Assembly (NCBI GenBank): GCA_015852425.1
Contig: JAAAIG010000396.1
Location: forward strand, 1-33,428
Length of the DNA: 33,428 nt
Reading direction: 5' to 3'
DNA from: Gryganskiella cystojenkinii
Lineage: Eukaryota; Mortierellomycota; Mortierellomycetes; Mortierellales; Mortierellaceae
The position numbers and the translations under genes are program-made. The notes below the pieces were generated by a model. The model was not told the origin of the DNA. It searched no databases and was given only the letters and a program-made list of their open reading frames with translations. Every line of letters begins with the position of its first letter. Positions within the stretch are counted from its first letter, which is position 1. This document shows, one piece after another, positions 32,493 to 33,428 of the stretch.

Positions 32493-33122
32493 ATGAAGTT
32501 CTTCACCATCTTCACTGGCCTCGCTGCCATTATCGCTGTCGCAGCAGCTGCTCTTCCGGTTGAGCCTATGAATGCATTCATGATGCAAGAGAACAATGGT
32601 CGCCAATATGTCGTCGAGGAACGAAAGCCCGTTCTGCGTAATCGTCCCTCCTCCTCGTCCTTTTTTTTAAAATTCTCTTTCCTCTTTTCTCATTTTGATA
32701 TTATAATCCCGACTTGCATTGGAGTGGACTCAATGGTTGAAGTCAATCCCTTCGATACATAAAAACTGATGGATTTCTTCTTCACGTTTATTGCTTACAG
32801 CTACGTTCAAGTCCTACATCGTGGTTTTCAAGGACACTGCAGCGGCCCATGTCATCGAAAAGGCAGAGAAGGACATTTTGGACTTGGGAGGCACGATTGG
32901 CCAGCGATATACAACAGCCCTCAAGGGATTCTCTGCTTGGATGCCCGGTCACCTGTACATGGCTCTCTCAACTAACCCGTTTATCGACTATATTGAAGAG
33001 GACGGTGAAGGTAATGAGTGCTATCTTTCCTTCGTCTATTCATAATAGCTGTTGTTCAGTAACTTGCAAGCCAACCGGTATTGTTTCTTTCCTTTTGAAT
33101 AGTAACTGCCTACAAGGTTTAA
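32493..33122 (+). CDS. secreted protease inhibitor of the I9 (subtilisin propeptide) type
   Basis: Three exons (32493-32637, 32801-33010, 33103-33122) give 124 residues. A clear signal peptide (MKFFTIFTGLAAIIAVAAAA, cleavage near 20-22) and a short linker precede an I9 domain at about 53-124: SYIVVFKDTAAAHVIEKA, GGTIGQRYTTALKGFSAWMP, and the end IDYIEEDGEVTAYKV. The fold normally chaperones and inhibits subtilases. Here no protease domain follows, as in yeast Pbi2, but with a secretion signal added. The last exon is only 20 bases and encodes VTAYKV; its junction (GAAG|GTAATG to AATAG|TA) restores the family's terminal strand. Its start is 227 bases after the MAD1 stop. Partner protease unknown. 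Confidence 0.82.
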
Positions 33123-33428
33123 AATTCAATGGGACTCCTACTTTCATTACGAGTTTCACTTCTATGAAATCTCTCTTTTCTTTCCTCGGTGCTGAGCGTT
33201 TGTCCCCGGTCTCGAAATGTAAAAAATGAACCGTTTTGAAGTACAGAGCAGGTCACCTATTCCCAAAAAAATTCGAAAAAAATTGAAGAAGTTAGTAAAA
33301 CAACGTGGTAAACAAAGTAATGACACCAAGGATGGCTTAGCCTTTGATATTTACAAACTCACCTAGAGGCGAACCACACCGTAAAAAATGGCTTGAAATC
33401 ATTGCTTTCAAGCGTCATTGTTGTTGTT
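33123..33428. other. right-hand flank, no gene seen
   Basis: About 300 bases after the I9-type gene. No recognisable ORF, tRNA or repeat. A GAACC motif near 33372 lacks the rest of a tRNA T-arm. Confidence 0.5.

Overview
This window looks like nuclear DNA from a basal (early-diverging) fungus, most likely Mortierellomycotina (Mortierella/Linnemannia type). The grounds are: protein-coding genes with many short GT-AG introns; T/C-rich leaders and A/T homopolymers; fungal-specific families (Ecl1, Opi1, Kre9-like GPI proteins); a Mortierella-style NLR (helical N-terminus, NACHT, pentapeptide repeats, WD40); a decayed F-box/LRR gene; and an Integrator subunit (INTS13) that I would not expect in a Dikarya genome. 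The taxonomic call is inference from protein resemblance, not a database result. No tRNA, rRNA, CRISPR array or intact transposon was seen.

Layout. 1-5 kb, plus strand: a small Ecl1-type zinc-finger protein, then a single-exon, acidic- and histidine-rich predicted membrane protein. 5-20.8 kb, minus strand: OPI1 (phospholipid-gene repressor, 4 exons with a 1.18-kb first intron), INTS13/Asunder (10 exons, RGG-rich C-terminal region), and a 1931-residue NLR-like protein whose WD40 units are near-identical 126-bp repeats. 21.9-22.6 kb: an F-box/LRR C-terminal remnant with a premature stop and a frameshift. 23-33 kb: dense housekeeping genes: MBF1 (-), 6-phosphogluconolactonase (+), POP5 of RNase P/MRP (-), an Erv2-type sulfhydryl oxidase (+), a secreted GPI-anchored Kre9/KNH-like protein (+), the spindle-checkpoint protein MAD1 (+), and a small secreted I9-type protease inhibitor (+).

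The genes do not form one pathway; this is an ordinary fungal gene neighbourhood. The accessory element is the NLR-like gene with the F-box/LRR relic beside it. MBF1 and 6-phosphogluconolactonase share a divergent promoter with two CRE-like sites; POP5 and ERV2 share a 263-bp divergent promoter. Exon boundaries were derived by hand from splice sites, frame continuity and remembered homologous motifs; all summed coding lengths are multiples of three.
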